DNA of 64,000 bases from Pterobdella sp. o SKG-2022 (Eukaryota > Annelida > Clitellata > Hirudinida > Piscicolidae), in the NCBI GenBank assembly GCA_964035795.1, contig OZ038323.1, forward strand, positions 7,177,030 through 7,241,029, read 5' to 3'. A program made the position numbers and the translations under genes. Under the pieces are notes generated by a model, which was not told the origin of the DNA, did no database searches, and was given only the letters and a program-made list of their open reading frames with translations. Position 1 is the stretch's first letter. Each line of letters starts with the position of its first letter. Shown here in pieces: positions 37,899 through 64,000 of this stretch.

Positions 37899-38067
37899 AT
37901 TTCTTATGTTTTTTTTTTAATTTTTTTTAGCAGTATTCACTTTTATTGTGCTTTCAAATTTTATTTTATTTACTTTATTGCGTTTTGTTTTTTCAATTTT
38001 TAAATTCGTGTTTTGATCTGTTTTGTTTTTATTATTCACAAACGTCAACTTCAAAATAAAACTAAAA
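37691..38067. other. Upstream flank of the GALNT gene
   Basis: AT-rich, with a (ATT)n microsatellite near 37868-37897. Presumed promoter region of the GALNT gene; no specific element is identified. Confidence 0.4.
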
Positions 38068-38114
38068 ATGAACACACGGCGTGGCGCAAAAAATACATTT
38101 CAACATCTCAACTT
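38068..38114 (+). other. Candidate 5' UTR exon end of GALNT with an upstream ATG
   Basis: A strong donor (CAACTT then GTAAGT) ends at 38114, and the GALNT start codon lies two bases after an acceptor (CCCCCAG) at 38269. An ATG at 38068 precedes the donor. After splicing its frame would run MNTRRGAKNTFQHLNLHDIT and overlap the main start in another frame, so it would be an upstream ORF. The start of this exon is unknown. Confidence 0.45.
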
Positions 38115-38269
38115 GTAAGTACACTAAAAAATGACTTTTAATTTATTAAAATCTTCTTAAAAATACTCAAAAAAAAGCGTCTTTGTACCAAGAGGTACCG
38201 CTACTAATTAATAAAAGCTGTCATGTAAATGTTAAATAAATCATACCTTTTTAATTTCATCCCCCAGAC

Positions 38270-39944
38270 ATGATATTACGAAGAAGAAAGACGCTAAGTC
38301 AAATAATTAAAATGTCCATGCTGGCATCACTCATGTTCTTTACGGCGCTGATCATCCTATCGAAAAGTTCCACAACACCCACCTTCCCTAACCTCAACAT
38401 GAACCTTATAGACTCCAAAGAGATATGGAATCTCGCGCAAAACAATTACACTCAACCTTTACTGCAAAGACTTGATATGGATAAAATAAAGTAGGTTTTG
38501 AGTTATGGGGGAAAGGGTGGGGAGGGGGTTGTGTGGTTCAGAAAGAGCTGGTATAAAGGTATTTTTAAAAAAGAATTCAGTGATATATACTTTAAGGGAG
38601 TTTTAGAGATTATGTATAAAGAAGTTTAGTTAGATTTGAATATATATCATTCAAGTTAATTTATCACCTTAATTAACTATACACTATATATTTAGCAGTG
38701 ATATTTTTATATCGAATGCTCATACATTGTTTTCACATAATCAAATGACCCCTTTCCAAACGAACCAAGACTACTATGATGATTATCAAATGTCGTGATG
38801 GCGTTTCTGTTTAATATTTATCACAAGAGTGAAAGCACTTTATTATGATACATCATACAAGTCCCATCATTTTATTGATGTCATGTTGTTCATAATAACT
38901 AATAGATTCGCTCAGTTAAAACTGTATCATATCCTTGCACCATATCGCTCTAATGCTTAAGACCACAACCAACATACCTTTCACTATCCCATAACTTTAT
39001 CAGTAGACAACAATGGTTAATATCATGTGTGGCATGTGCTTTTATCATCATATTCAAGCATCTACCATTTTGATATTGGACTATCTATACAATATTTCGT
39101 TATAGGTATGCTTAAAAAGCAAGTTAAAGCGATCAATCATCGTTGTAATTGAAGCTTTGTTCCTACCAGTCAATCATTCTACCATCATCCTTTGTCTTCG
39201 TCATTATTTTAATACATTTCTATTAGGGATTTTCCTCTTACTGTGCTATATATATCCCATAAACAATAGCAAGAGTGCATTTCAATTTTGTACCAAAACA
39301 TCCATTGTTGTAGGATCGTTTGCAGATTTTTTTTCCAGTTATTTTAGGTGCATTTAAAATTTCTTGTCTATTCCATTTCGAAATTGTCTTGTTTTTTTAA
39401 TATTTTTTTTTATCTCGCTGCCTTCTTCATTGAATTTCAGTACATTGAAGAATGTTCTAAAACTATGGAACAACAAGGCACTCTCAACAAACCAAGAGAA
39501 AATATGCGCATAAAAATATAATAAAATTAGTAATAAAAAGTAAGCCAATATAAAGAACAAGCATCGAAACAATAACAACAACAAAATAGCATAAATAACA
39601 ACGAGGTAGCAATAAAAATGAAATAAAAAAAAATAAAAATCATGAACCGACATCAACAACAAAAAAATGAAAAAACACTAAAAAGAACAACAATAAAAAA
39701 CCTCAGAGATATTAATCCTGAAACACCGGCCTCAGATTGTTGCAGAAGATGCAGAATGATGCTGAGGATGAAGAGAGGCAGAAGAGAGAGTTGGAGCTAG
39801 AAAGGCAGGAAAGGGCCATTCAGCTGCAGAAAAATGCCAGAATCGTACCACCCTTCCAAGACGTCTTCAAGACCTCCACCAGCCCTCCCGCTGGTCTGTG
39901 CTTGTTTTTATCTTGTTGGTCGTGATTTTTGGTGTTGGTAATAT

Positions 39945-40005
<61 letters not shown>

Positions 40006-43000
40006 AAATAAAAAAAATAATCTTATTCCACAATAATAATGTTGTGTAATTTTTAATTTTTGTGGCATACAGTTTCTTTTATTGTATTTTTTTTTCATTA
40101 TACAATTTTTTATGTTTTTTTTTGTATAATTATAGTAATACTTGTATGTTCTCCTTATCATTGTTATTGTTCGTTATTTTTTATATCTGCTTTGTTTGAG
40201 ATGTTATGTGAAGTGGAGAAACTAATTGTTTTTTTTTTATTTCTGTTTTGTTGAGTTTTATTGATGCGGAATACCTGAAACTTTTTAACTTGTTTTGTTT
40301 CGAATGATAACGCCATCAATCATAAATTCTCAACCTTCAAAAGGCTCAAATATATAACAACATACAATACAAAATCATTCCATTAATACGATAGCAACAC
40401 CACAACAAGGCAACAATCTCAATTTAATATGGGAAAACAAAACCAACAAGCTATAACACAATAACAATAATCAATACAAAAACCAACCACACAACATTTC
40501 TTGACCACCTTGAAACATCCACTTCACCGAAAATCAACAGCATCTATACCTCACCAAATCAAAAGTCATTAACAACATTTATACCTCACTAATCTAAATT
40601 TCTCAACAACATCAATTACAACAATACAGGCTTGGATGGTTTGGGAAAGTTGGAAAAACGTTTGGTAGAGGAAGGTTTGTTGGTTCCAAGATGGAGTTTC
40701 AAAGAGGAGGTTGCTCTCGGTGATATTGGTGAGTGGGGGGGTAGTGGTGATGACATTGGTGAGTGGGTAATGGTTTTATTAGTGAGTGATGGAGTGAACT
40801 GGTTGAGATGGCGGTTTTGATGTGTCATATGGCAGTTGTGTTTTTATCGTTGTCTGTAATTGTGGTGCTCAGTGTTATTGTGGTCAGATTCTAAAATTTT
40901 TGAGTGTCGTATATTTAAATTTAATTTTAAAGGTAATTTGCTGAAAATAAAAAAAATCTTTTCAAAAGTACTGATACAAAGTTGAAAACTTAGATGTAGT
41001 AATAACTACAATGACCTCGAACTGAGATAAGCTTTTATAGGTAGAAAGTCCGTTAAGTGATAAGCCTATATCTATTTGTTTCTGTTGTGCCTTAGTCTGT
41101 TTGATTCTTGTTGTATGTGTGTTTGGCTTGTTTTGTATTTTTGTTTTTTTGTGTTGTATGTGTGTTTTGTTTTTGCTATATGTGTATTTGGATTGTTTGT
41201 CTGTGATTTTATATATAAATTTTTTTCAAATAAAAGCCAGCTTAAAAATTCCAATACTAATAATGTTTCCCTTTTTTTACAAGAATATTTTTTAATTATT
41301 TTCTTTAATTTTTTATTCTTTGAAAGTTATTTTTAAAATAAACCAATGATGCATTATTCATACAAGTGAAAACCTAAAAATATTGCGTAATTTTTAACCG
41401 GCCATTTTGCCTCGTCAATACAACAGTCGAGATTTGTGGTTGAAAAAGCCCATAAGATTTTGTTAATGGCTCACATTCAAAAGTGCGCATTTTTAAGATG
41501 GAAAACATCTATAGTTATTTTTCACATTATCGATTTTTCGCATTCAAATTATTAAATTTGAAAAATCTCATATATTACGTCTCTTGTTAGATAAATCAAT
41601 ACACACTTTTGAGTTAGTAGAACTCTACGGAATTCATCAACGCAAAAATATCCACTCAAAAGACCCATTATTTTATCCATCGTGTTATTTTTAGGATACT
41701 TCTTTAACCAATTATATTTCACTATGGTATTTAATAGCTTCATACCCGTATTCAATAGATGCGCACTTTTTCATTTGTCATATAACCATTGATTTTATTT
41801 ATTTCTATTATTTTTATTACCATTTTTAATAATAATAATAATATTTATTATTGTTCCTATTCTTATTATATATCGATAAAATAAATAATGTTTTATAAAA
41901 ATCAATGAGAATAACCGATAAAAATCAATATAAATACATCTATTTAATTAAAACCCAGTACAACACAATCGCAAACAAGTTTATAACGGCATTAACTTCA
42001 GCAGTTTGAAGGCCAGTTTATTATAAAAAAATAGTTAAACTCCAAGTAACACACCAATGATAACAGGCACAATATTAAATTTCCCAAGCTCAACTTAATT
42101 TGTGAAACACATGTAGATGCGTTTAAATCACTCTTGAAGTTATTCGATCTTCGGTGACACTTTGGTATGATTAACTAAGTCTTTCCATTGTTTAGTGGTG
42201 TCTCGACTCAGGTGGTGTTTGTCGTTGCCATCGATGCTGTTTTTAATAATAATAATAGCAATAATAATAATGATAATAATAGTAATAATATTTTTTAAAT
42301 GGTTCTTTTCTTTATTATCATCATTCATACTTTTGTCATTAGCATCATCACTATCTCTAAAGAAGTCTTTAGAATCACATGCATCACCATTAATTATTTC
42401 ACCATCATCATCATCATCATCATCGGCGTTGTTCAATTATTTTTCGCTGTCATCATCATTATTTCCGTTCTTATTATTATTATTGTTATTATTGTCGTTT
42501 TTGTTATTATTATTTCGATTATCATGGTCATACACAGATAGAATTATTATTTTCAATGTTCAAAATTTTTTATGAATCTATAAAAATTTCATAGATAAAT
42601 TTGAATATAATATGTTTCATATAATATTCTAAATGAAATCTATCCATATATATTAGTATCATAGTTATATGTATAGAAAATCTTTTTAGGTATGATTCAG
42701 ACCTGCCATAAGGCTATTTACACGCGCGTTTTCGAAGCTAATTCACTTAATATATTTTAATCTATTTTAATTACATTTTTCCCTCTTTTAATGAGAATTA
42801 CTTATCAGTTCAACGACGGCATTTAAATTATTTAATTTGTTTCGTGCAAATGCATCGATTAGTTCTACCTCGTTCGTGTATTTTACACGTTGCACCGTCA
42901 ACGTTGTAATGTCGATAGTTATCATTTTTATTTAAATAAGGTTGTTATTATTTTAATGAGATCATTCTTTTTTTTTTTACAATACTTATATTACTAATAA

Positions 43001-46000
43001 TGCTACTGATGTTACTAATACTAATACTAATACCAATACTACTAATAATAATGATAGTTTTTACTGTTATTAATGTCTTTTAAAAATTAAAAAATAATAG
43101 CGATAAAAATGAAAAATTATATAAAAATATAAGAAAAAAAAAGAATCAAAACAGTAAAAAACCTTTTATCTTATGATAATAGATCCTACCATTTGACCAT
43201 ATTTTGAGCATAACTTGAACATTGCTTGGTTCACCTGAAAATGTTTATTCTTTTTTGTTTTCACTATTATAATTTTCTTTTTCATTGTTGATGTTTTTTC
43301 ACTAAATTGTTTTTATGCTTTTTTGTTTGTTTTATTTATTTTAAAATTTTTTACTCAGCTTCTTTCATTTTAAGCTTTTCGTTTAATTAAACTTTCTCTC
43401 CAATTATTTTTTATCACCATTGGGTCTGAGTAATAACGACAATAATAGGTTTTGTTATGAATATGATTAGGGTGGTAATGAGAATAGTAATAATAACAAT
43501 AATAATAAAAGTTAATAATAATAATAATAGATTTATAGTCACTTTTAACCATATGATTTTCAATATCACTTCATCGTTGATACTCAAAAAAATATATATG
43601 CTGAAATAATAAAAATAATAATAATAATAATAAATAAGAATAAAATTTGAAATAATAAAAAAAATGATAAAAAACAATATTATTCAAATTATGAAAATTT
43701 TCCCATGTCTGAATGATTTCAAAACAAAGTAGTTTTTTGTTTTATTGCTCCCATTTTAAGCTAGGTTTTAACAAATAAAAAAAAATGATAACAATAATAG
43801 GCACTTAAAATAATACTAACATAAAAATTAAAAAATAAAATAGAGAATAATAATTTTAAAAAAATAAATATAAATAATAAAAAAATAAAAATAATAAATA
43901 TGAATAATGAAAAAAACAATAAAAATAATACTTATAAATAAAAAAAGAAATAATAACCAATCCTTACCGACCACTTGGGAATTGACAGTTAGTAGTATGC
44001 ATAATCGTTAAGACACACATTGCTTATTGAAAATTGGTTAAAATTATTGAATACATGTCTTCATTAAATACTTTTATCGTTCGGGGGAATTTTTTCAAAA
44101 TTATTGCATTATCTCGTTCCTAGCTGCTGTCGTAATTGCTACCACCAAGCCATAAAATTAGGCTGTTCAATTACTATTATCTCTGCTAGCGATTTAAGTC
44201 ATCTTCATGATTGAATTATAAACTCTTTATTATGGTTAAAACCTGCATTAGATTTTATAATATGTATTTATGCGGTTTTTAATTAAATTTTGACCTAAAA
44301 TAATGAAGCCACTTGATCTATGTTGTCAGTCTAATTATAACTATTAAAACACTCTCAATCACGTGACACCCTCATGTGGTTGCGTCATCGTAGTGGAAAC
44401 TTAATAGCGATGATAATATTGAATATACCTGATGATGATTTTCCATAAATCTTAATAAAAAAAATTAAAAGCAAAATAAAAAACAAAAAATCAAAACAAA
44501 CATACACACAACCAAACAGGAGAAAAAGGCGTGGGTTGGGATGTAAAGAAGGAGGACTTGAGCGAAAAAGAGGCGAAGGAGTATGACGAAGGGTGGGATA
44601 AGAATGCCTTCAACCAATACGTCAGTGACCGCATCAGTCTGCACCGTTCCTTGCCCGACATCAGGGATGCCGAGTTAGTTTGTTAGGGTGTTTCGTTGGT
44701 GTTGTGTTGTTTTTGTGTAGACAACTATTTTGATATTGAAATATTGACTGTTGTCAACCCCATTCACTCTGGCATGTAGAGCAGTATAAGGTAATTAGAT
44801 TATGTATTGTATATTGCAACTCAGGTCTGGTAAAATTTTTTGTTTTCACAAATAAATTTTTTTTGTAATGTAATTATTATTACTATTCTTATTTTTTTTA
44901 TGTCAGCATTGTTATCATTATGATAATTTGAAATTTTTTGGAGTTTTCCATTGTTTTATGTTGATTTTATCAAATTTAATTCATTTTTATTAAGATATAT
45001 ACATGTGGTTTGTTTCAGTGAGTTATTGAAAATATATAAAGTAATTATCATAGTTGAAGGTCAGCGTGATCGATGCCTCAAAGGTTTCATCAGACACTCT
45101 TGATTGACCGACCTTTAACCCTGCCGCTTCACCCAACCACCACGTCATCATCTTCCAGCTTTAATCACCTTCATGCTCATTATAATTATTGCTTCAATGA
45201 GATGATACCTATGCTATTGAATCCTTATTCTTACCTCACAATCAATAAATACAAAATTCAACATATACCTTATAAAATCGTTGCCATCGACTGAGTCTTT
45301 CATTCACCATCACTTCAATGTAAATCCACACTTCAACACCAACTCAACACACCAGGTGTTCAGCAAAGAAATATCGAGAGAAACTTCCCCAAGCCTCGGT
45401 CATCATCATCTTCCACAACGAAGCATGGACTGTCCTATTAAGAACTGTACACAGTGTTTTAGACCGCAGCCCGCCCCATCTCATTAAGGAGATTATACTT
45501 GTCGATGATTTCTCTGATCTTGGTGAGATGATTTTTGGTGGGGTGAGGTTGCTGGAGGTGGGAAATTAGTGTGAGGTGTTAAGAATGATGGAGGTTGTGG
45601 AGTTAGGGGGTTTCATCCTATGAAGATAGGGCTTTTATATATTTTTGTTTCATTTTAACCCGTTTATAAAATTTTATTTTTGACAAACCACACACACTTA
45701 TCTGCTCCACAGATCACTTGAAGGGTAAATTGGATGATTACGTCAGCAAGTTGGGGAAGGTGAGGGTGATGAGGGGTAAGAAGAGGGAAGGCTTGATCAG
45801 AGCTAGACTTCTCGGTGCTTCTGTCGCCAGAGCACCTGTTCTCATCTTCCTCGACTCTCATTGCGAGGCCACTATGGGTGTGTGTTTGAGAATTCATTGT
45901 GTTTTTTAGCGATACCATTTGGCCATGACACTCAACTTGGCAGCTTTTACTGAAACACACCTACAATCAAATGACTGCACCCCATAACATAATATTACCT

Positions 46001-49000
46001 TTTAAAAAACACAAAGATCAACAAGCATTCAGCCAACACACTTCATGATTACAGGCTGGTTGGAGCCATTGTTGGACAGGATAGCAGAGAACGAGACAAA
46101 CGTAGTAGCGCCAATAATCGATGTGATAAACGACAAAAACCTTAAATACCATTTTTCTAACGCCAAATCCACATCTATCGGAGGTTTTGATTGGAATATG
46201 CAGTTTAATTGGCATCCCATCCCACAAAGAGAGTTTAACCGCAGAAAGTCGGACGTCGATCCCGTACAGTTAGTGTAATTGTGTGGTTTTGTGTTTGTAT
46301 TATTGTGTGTATTTGTTTTTGTTTGACAGATTTTTCGTTTTAATTTTGATGATTTTATGTTATAGCTATGTATCTTATTAGCTGAACTGTTCTCTCCATT
46401 CACTAACTTTTAAATTTTGACCCGTTTTTATCTCACCCACTTATCACCTTTCTATCTCACCTCTCCATCTCACTACACACCATCATCTTTCTATTTCACC
46501 CACCTCTTCCAGGAGTCCCACAATGGCAGGAGGATTGTTCGGCATCAGCAAGAACTACTTCGAGAAGCTGGGCACATACGATCCAGGCATGGACATCTGG
46601 GGTGGAGAGAACTTGGAGTTGTCATTCAGGGTTTGTTCCCATAGTTGTGTATTATAATAATCAATCAAACGCTTTCATTACCTATTTTTTTTTTCACCAA
46701 GGGCTGGAGTTTTCTGTGTTTTATAGCTCTTTTAAATACGCTGTGAAAAATACGTATTGCTTTACCAAAACCCCAATTCTGCTGATGGTCGACTTACATA
46801 CATAAATATAGCTGTCATTATTTTGCAATGCAATAGTTATTAGTTATATAGATATTATCTTTATTATTATTCAGATTGATATTATAGTTAAATTCAAGTT
46901 TCTCATGAGATATTTTACGAAACTAAAAAACTAAAATAATATTAAATATGTTACCGTCGTATTTTTGCCATGATATTAGTGAAATTATCGTTAATTTTTC
47001 ATAAATCTTTATTTAAAACCACGTTCTATTTCGGTTGGAGAGTTTCCATTATTGTGCAATATGTTTTTGCCGTAATTTTTTTCAAAACCTCCAAAACTCT
47101 CAAAATACCCAAGACCTTATTAGTATGTTATAACTTGAATTTAAATTAGTAATGTTATATATAACGAAATAATCGAAGCTAAAAATGAAATTTTTATTTT
47201 TGCTAAATAAATATTTTTGAATTATATTAATTCACTTTTATTAACTTTTGTCTATACAAAATTTATTTATGAGAAATAGTATTAATTATGATGCTAAAAA
47301 TGATATAGAATATAATTCAAATAGTGGAAATAATTAAAACAATATTGGTGGCACCCAAAACAACTAAAGAATACAGAAAACAAATCTTTTAATCCTGCAA
47401 CAAAAGCAACCCAAAAATGAGTATAAAGCTTTAAAAATATGATTCTAATTGGATTAAAAATTTAATATTAGTTTACCAAGTGTCATATTCATTCAAGAGA
47501 AATCAACAATAACGATTAGAATTTAAAGGAATAATGTCATACGATATTCTCAGTCGGATCATTAGCATTCAATGTAGGTTTAAGCGCCAAAAAGATATAA
47601 GTTTAAATGCTTATCTATATAACTGAAGTTTTTTCGGCTTTTTTTTGGTTTTTTTTTCTTATTTTTTTTTGATTTTTACGATCGTTAAAGTTATCTTTTT
47701 TCCAAGTTTGTCGATAAAATTTAATTTTTTAGTTCAAATTTATTGCCTTTTTTTGATAAACACCGAGTGCTTTGGATAAGTTCATAGTAAAACCTATCGA
47801 TTAATAGTTTTTTGTTTTAAACCCACTACTGATAATAATACATTCAAAAGATAATCTCCATCTTATTTACTTTCTTTAATATATTAAGAATAACTTTTTG
47901 GAATGCATTGCCTGATCATGAGGTAGATACTACGCACTACACATTCCTTCCATTAGATGCATGTAATCTTACGTAACAACAAAAAACTTGAATCTCTCAC
48001 ACGACAAAACATTCAAGGCAGTATTCAAATTATAACACGGCAATAATGTTTTAACAAACCAACCAAACACCTCACCACCTCAACTTCAACAATCAAATCC
48101 TTCATCAAGCCACGCCATTACCCTTACGAGCATTTAAATTCAAAACCACTAAGCCATGGTTAGGCAACTTTTTGTTTCGCAAGCAACCTGTGACACTAAA
48201 AAGCCACGCAACTTACTCCACAACCCACTTCACATTTACATAACCAATCCCTCACCCACTCCTCACACAACCAACCAGATATGGATGTGCGGAGGGACAT
48301 TAGAGCAAGTACTCTGCTCCCACGTGGGCCATATTTTCCGCCATCGAAGCCCCTACGCCTGGAAAACTGGAGTGAACGTGGTGAAGAAGAATTCCATCAG
48401 AGTGGCTGAAGTGTGGATGGATGATTACAAGCAGTACTACTATGAACGATTTGGAAATGACCTGGTTCGCTTTTTAAACTGTTTATTGTTGTTTTTGTTA
48501 TGATTCTGTTACAAATGCTTATTACTACTGGTATTCTTGCTGCTGATATTAACACATAGTTTTTTGTGTGTACTTGTGAACTAGGTTGTTAATTCGGAAC
48601 ACATTTATTTAATATTTTTCTACTTTGAATAAAAATACTCAATAAAACTAGTAACAGGCCTCCGTGATTATAAAACGATTAAATATCATTCACCAGGGGG
48701 ACTTTGGAGACGTATCCTCGAGAAAGCAGCTGAGGAAAGATTTGAAGTGCAAGACCTTCCAATGGTACCTCACCAACATCTTCCCTGAGCTCTTCATTCC
48801 CGGAGATGCTCTTGCTTCTGGCGAGGTGAAGAATGATCAATAATGAACTTTCTCATGATAAATAATTATTATCTCAGAACTGAAAATAGTGATTATTTTG
48901 ATAATGATGATGAAAAATAATTATGGAAATCTCGGTATGCATATAGTACTGACTTAATCAAAATCAATTATTGCAACCCGAAACTCAAAACCAACACAGA

Positions 49001-50075
49001 TCAGGAACAAAGCGATGGGTAAGTTCAAGGACAACTCCATGAACAGTGTCTGCATCGACAGTGCGGTCGACAAGAACGCCAACGAGCAGCCGATTAAGCA
49101 CTGGCCTTGTCATGGCCAAGGAGGCAATCAGGTGTGCTTTTTTGTTGGGGGTAGGATAGTTGATTTTATCTAGTGGCTATCTGCGTCTCGTTGAAATCTG
49201 CAATGTTAATGTTTTTAATGATATTGGAAGATAAAAGTGAAGGAATTGTTACTACTAATAATATAAAAGTAGCACTTGAAATGACACCATATATGCCTCC
49301 TCGAAATCACTCCCATCAATCAACCGCCATCTTCACTTCCGCTCTCCAATTAATTCTATTTTTAGATCTTGCTATCGATTATTTTTAAACATTTTATGCC
49401 GTTTTTTGCTTTTATAAACTTGTGCTTGTCAGAGGCTTTATCTAGTATTTGGTTCCATTTATTCATGATTTCATTCATACTTTTTTTTCATTGAATTTCT
49501 TAAAAATTCCATAAAAGCATTAATTAATAATCTGTACACTTAACCACCCATTCATCAACCTAACCACCGATTTACCTAATTATTTAGTCGTCAACTTATT
49601 AATCCATCTTGTAATCTAGCCACCAATCAACCTTGACAGTTCTGGATGTTGAGTGAGGCAGGGGAGATCAGGAGGGATGAAGGGTGCATCGACTACCCAG
49701 GCAAGGACCCCGTAATCTACCCATGCCACAGCATGCAGGGAAACCAGAAGTGGGTCTACCTAGAAGTGAGCGTTTGATTTGACTGTTTTTTTCAAGCTGT
49801 TTGAACATAACTATGACGTTTAAAATGCTTGAGTTAAAAATTAATTTTTGATATTCAAGCACCTGTTTCATAATAAGACCTTCTGATTTGCTTAAACGAT
49901 TGAAACTACCCGCCAGAACAACCACCTGTATCATCCCAACTCCGACAAATGCCTGGGGCTCTCTGAAGACTTGATGAAACTCGAAATGCATGCATGCAAA
50001 GATATAGATTCACAAGTATGGCTGTGGCAGAGAAAAAGTCCCGTACATAAAACCACTAATCTTGCTTTCAGCTAG
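38270..50075 (+). CDS. Polypeptide N-acetylgalactosaminyltransferase (GALNT, family GT27)
   Basis: Starts mucin-type O-glycosylation by adding GalNAc to Ser/Thr in the Golgi. Thirteen coding exons: 38270-38490, 39736-39893, 40630-40728, 44520-44673, 45356-45522, 45713-45877, 46055-46268, 46513-46630, 48279-48464, 48697-48825, 49000-49131, 49640-49765 and 49917-50075, giving 675 codons plus stop with all phases matching. It is a type II membrane protein: a basic N-terminus, an anchor ([15 protein letters not shown]), then a charged coiled-coil stem ([20 protein letters not shown]). Catalytic motifs are [24 protein letters not shown], the metal-binding DxH in [28 protein letters not shown] and [12 protein letters not shown]. 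The C-terminal ricin-B lectin part has GGNQFWML, GNQKWVY and SQVWLW repeats. Which paralogue it is cannot be settled here. Confidence 0.94.
39945..40006 (+). repeat. (TGA)n microsatellite
   Basis: About 20 perfect TGA/GAT units inside a GALNT intron, 50 bases after the exon ending at 39893. Confidence 0.9.
44747..44805 (+). repeat. Short dispersed repeat, copy 3
   Basis: In a GALNT intron. CTGTTGTCAACCCCATTCAC and then GCATGTAGAGCAGTATAAG align with the copies at 16101-16180 and 16914-16990 in the RhoGAP gene. It starts about 75 bases after the exon ending at 44673. Confidence 0.45.
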
Positions 50076-51726
50076 TGATAACATAATAATTAGGCCATTT
50101 TAATTTTGAAATATTTTTGTGCTATTTTTAATGTTTTTATGATTTTCTCCCTTTATTTAATCGTTTGTTGATGTAGTGGTTGTGATATGGAATTTCCTCT
50201 ACGATCTTATTGTTAATGTTTTCGCAAATTGTACATACACATCACCCTTTTGTGGCCACCTTCACTTAGCACCAAACAAGGCTTACGTTCGTCTTCCATT
50301 TTTAATGTTCCTTTTTGCACTGCTAAACTTGCATGACAACCATTAAGGAAATCACCAATGGAAACTAGACTACAAAGAATCCATTTGATTGTAAATGATA
50401 TTTTAAATCTTCAAAGATATTCTTCTCACACATCTCAAACGAGTGTAGTTGAAAGAATTCGAAGATGCGCAGCCATTATGAATGCATGAGTGTTACTCTT
50501 GACTCATCTTATGTTGCTTGTAGATTTTTTAGGTGTGTATTTATTCGTGGGTCCTATCTGTCTTTTTTTTGGGTATATATACAAAAGGTATTTTTTGTTG
50601 ACGGTATTTTGAATGTATGCTCATCCATTATATTATTATTAAGCATCTCGATAATTTTTTGTATATTACCCCTGTTCTCTTTTTCAACTGAGTGATAATT
50701 ACTTTTCCAAAACATTTTTTAGATAGCGTGTGTTCCTATAATTCACTTATTTTAAGGTTTTAATAGACATGAGGTCTTTGTTTATGATATATATTTTATG
50801 TTCGTTTTGCCCTTAATTTTCATATCATCAATATTGGGTATTTATATTTGATTACTATGCTTTAATGATCATTCCTTTTAAATTTTTGGTTTATTTGGTT
50901 ATGTTACAAAATGGCGACAGATCTTGTGTTTTATATGTGGTTGTGCTATAGGCCGCAAAAGTTGAAATTATTATAACAAACTTAGTTTCTTATTTAACCA
51001 ATTAAACTCCTTTATTCAAAAAGTTTGAATCTTTAATATTTTAAAATAAAAAAGGTGACTTATTTAAAGCCTATAATCGTTGAAAGAAATAACATGATTC
51101 CTCAAAAGACACTAAGCATAAGGATAAAAAAGTATGTGGTCGAAGAATCATTGAGAAAATTGATCTATCAGATGACGCTAAGTTGTGTGCGTGTGTTTTG
51201 GGAAAGATTCTATGCAAACTTTGAAAAAATTTCTTTAAAACGATTGTTTTGGTATGATATAGGCATTTTTGTGCCCGAGGCTTAGAATGGTGCGAGCTAT
51301 ACAGCTTTTATATATAAGTATATATACACGGCAGAGGTGTTGGAAGGTTTAAAACGTTAAGAAGGAAATACTTCTGGGAGGTTTAGCAATCAAGACTGGA
51401 TTAGTTGAAAAATGGACTACAGCACAGTTGATTTATGTGAGTGGAGCTGAGACGTGTGGACACTCGCAAAAAAAGTGATTAATTTCCATGCATATCTTCG
51501 TGTATAAAACTAATTCGTTGCTTTTTGATGTATTGCTTAAAACAATTTGAAACTGATTGAAACTATAAAACGTTTGAGTTTGGACTTTTGCTCGTTACTT
51601 TGTCTACTTGAAAAATAACGGTATATAAAAAAAAGGGTCAAAACCATATAAAAAACTATTACAAAAGCGTCACATTAGAAATTTGATCTGAAAATGTTTT
51701 AAGAATGTCATTCTCCATACATTGAA
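50076..51726. other. GALNT 3' flank and upstream flank of the channel-subunit-like gene
   Basis: Probably holds the GALNT 3' UTR, whose end I cannot place, and the promoter of the next gene. The small open frames here (for example near 51055-51285) have no supporting features. Confidence 0.4.

Positions 51727-64000
<12,274 letters not shown>

Noticed and set aside
42140..42436. 98-residue Asp- and Ile-rich minus-strand frame
   Set aside because: Built mainly of ATC/GAT trinucleotide repeats; no splice context or homologue recognised.

Overview
The window is animal nuclear DNA: AT-rich, with intron-split genes, conventional GT-AG introns, long simple-sequence tracts and retroelement debris. 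The conserved proteins are all metazoan. The short intron-rich genes, an antistasin-like cysteine-rich exon and a WSC/EGF extracellular gene point to a lophotrochozoan, plausibly an annelid or leech. That placement is inference, not something the sequence proves.

Layout on the + axis. (1) 1-2109, + strand: the 3' part of SUGCT (succinyl-CoA:glutarate CoA-transferase), entered mid-gene. (2) 2110-6923: gene-poor, with a lone cysteine-rich exon on the minus strand (4980-5080) and an unrecognised 131-codon open frame (5250-5642). (3) 6924-10756, minus: PNPLA8 (calcium-independent phospholipase A2 gamma), 12 exons. It diverges from single-exon GEMIN6 (11025-11546, +) across 268 bp. (4) 11910-14770, minus: a secreted WSC/EGF-domain gene whose signal-peptide segment is cut off by one in-frame TGA. 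(5) 15377-24095, +: a PX-SH3-RhoGAP protein of the ARHGAP32/33/CdGAPr type, 16 exons. (6) 24096-26466: intergenic, with a LINE 3' tail and a GC-richer repeat island. (7) 26467-32299, minus: PPWD1, a WD40-cyclophilin spliceosomal protein in 19 exons, with TIMM29 (32391-33029, minus) 91 bp upstream on the same strand. (8) 34560-37690, minus: a decayed L2/CR1-type LINE. (9) 38068-50075, +: a GALNT (polypeptide GalNAc-transferase), 13 coding exons plus a 5' UTR exon. (10) 51727-64000+, +: a two-pass membrane protein resembling the KCNMB/TipE family of channel accessory subunits, with about 10.8 kb between its first and last visible exons and a His/Asn-rich tail that runs off the window.

The genes do not form one pathway. 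Three products are mitochondrial (SUGCT, PNPLA8, TIMM29) and two belong to RNA machinery (GEMIN6 in the SMN complex, PPWD1 in the spliceosome). Exon models were assembled by hand from splice signals and reading phase. The phases sum to whole codons for SUGCT, PNPLA8, the RhoGAP gene, PPWD1 and GALNT, which supports those models.

The items most worth a second look are the KCNMB/TipE-like gene, the in-frame TGA in the WSC/EGF gene, and tRNA-derived SINEs whose 3' tail resembles the local LINE 3' ends.
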